A DNA stretch of 64,000 nucleotides from Toxorhynchites rutilus septentrionalis (taxonomy: Eukaryota; Arthropoda; Insecta; Diptera; Culicidae): positions 105,795,661 through 105,859,660 of the forward strand of contig NC_073746.1 in assembly GCF_029784135.1 (NCBI RefSeq), written 5' to 3'. The first letter of the stretch is position 1. Every line of letters begins with the position of its first letter. Shown piece by piece: positions 63,951-64,000 of this stretch. The translations under genes were made by a program, and so were the position numbers. Below the pieces are notes generated by a model, which worked only from the letters and a program-made list of their open reading frames with translations, was not told the origin of the DNA and searched no databases.

Positions 63951-64000
63951 TTATGGAGGCTCTTGAAGGGTTTAATTAATTTGGAAGGAGGTATATCAGA
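63951..64000 (-). mobile_element. ORF1-ORF2 junction of second I/LOA-like element, cut by window
   Basis: The element continues past the window end. The in-frame TAA at 63951-63953 sets the upstream limit of the ORF2 frame in this copy. ORF1 is not visible. Confidence 0.5.

Overview
The window looks like a mosquito nuclear genome, most likely Aedes. The evidence is extreme transposable-element density, a high-AT intergenic background, spliced genes with consensus GT/AG introns, tRNA-derived SINEs, many mariner, hAT and TTAA-flanked elements, and several mosquito-type non-LTR retrotransposons. Species cannot be fixed from the sequence alone. There are no prokaryotic features.

Only one host protein-coding gene is well supported. 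It is a four-coding-exon sugar transporter of the SLC2A/Tret1-like family on the + strand (CDS 33448-40279, 549 aa after splicing), with a possible non-coding first exon near 32.4 kb. Its long third intron (34026-38929) carries a tRNA-derived SINE with a perfect 13-bp target duplication, an internally deleted mariner and a TIR element. A speculative TATA-box and short first exon lies at 9.37-9.55 kb.

Layout: 0-10 kb holds decayed DNA transposons (hAT end, TTAA element, hAT transposase remnant, GTGGTCAC element, mariner relic, two TIR elements). 10.4-12.8 kb is a 2.4-kb TTAA-flanked near-perfect hairpin carrying a later retroposon. 12.8-14.3 kb is a mariner relic split by a 5'-truncated LINE. 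14.4-15.4 kb holds a histone H2A pseudogene inside a repeat that carries a GACGTAG..CTACGTC palindrome. 15.7-17.8 kb has very short retroposon insertions, tandem repeats and small foldbacks. 19.8-21.5 kb is a hAT element with a second hAT-type element nested in it; target duplications are visible for both. 22-32 kb is a further mosaic of LINE, mariner, long-inverted-repeat and TTAA elements. 32-41 kb is the transporter gene. 41-49 kb contains inverted and direct repeat pairs, a 301-bp TTAA element, a second SINE whose B box is inverted, and a histone-H4-like fragment.

49.4-64 kb is nearly all non-LTR retrotransposon, all on the - strand. First is an I/LOA-like element with intact ORF1 and a broken ORF2 (EN-RT-RNase H). 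Next is an intact 1220-aa R4/R2-like element with an N-terminal Myb-like region, RT, a zinc knuckle and a C-terminal restriction-like endonuclease. Last is a second I/LOA-like element with a fully open ORF2, cut by the window end. The two open elements are the best candidates for recently active copies.

The most unusual observations are the histone fragments (H2A, H4-like) lying beside the same palindromic repeat motif, the SINE with an inverted pol III B box, the nested hAT pair, the giant hairpin, and 50-60-bp retroposon insertions made only of a shared 3'-terminal module.
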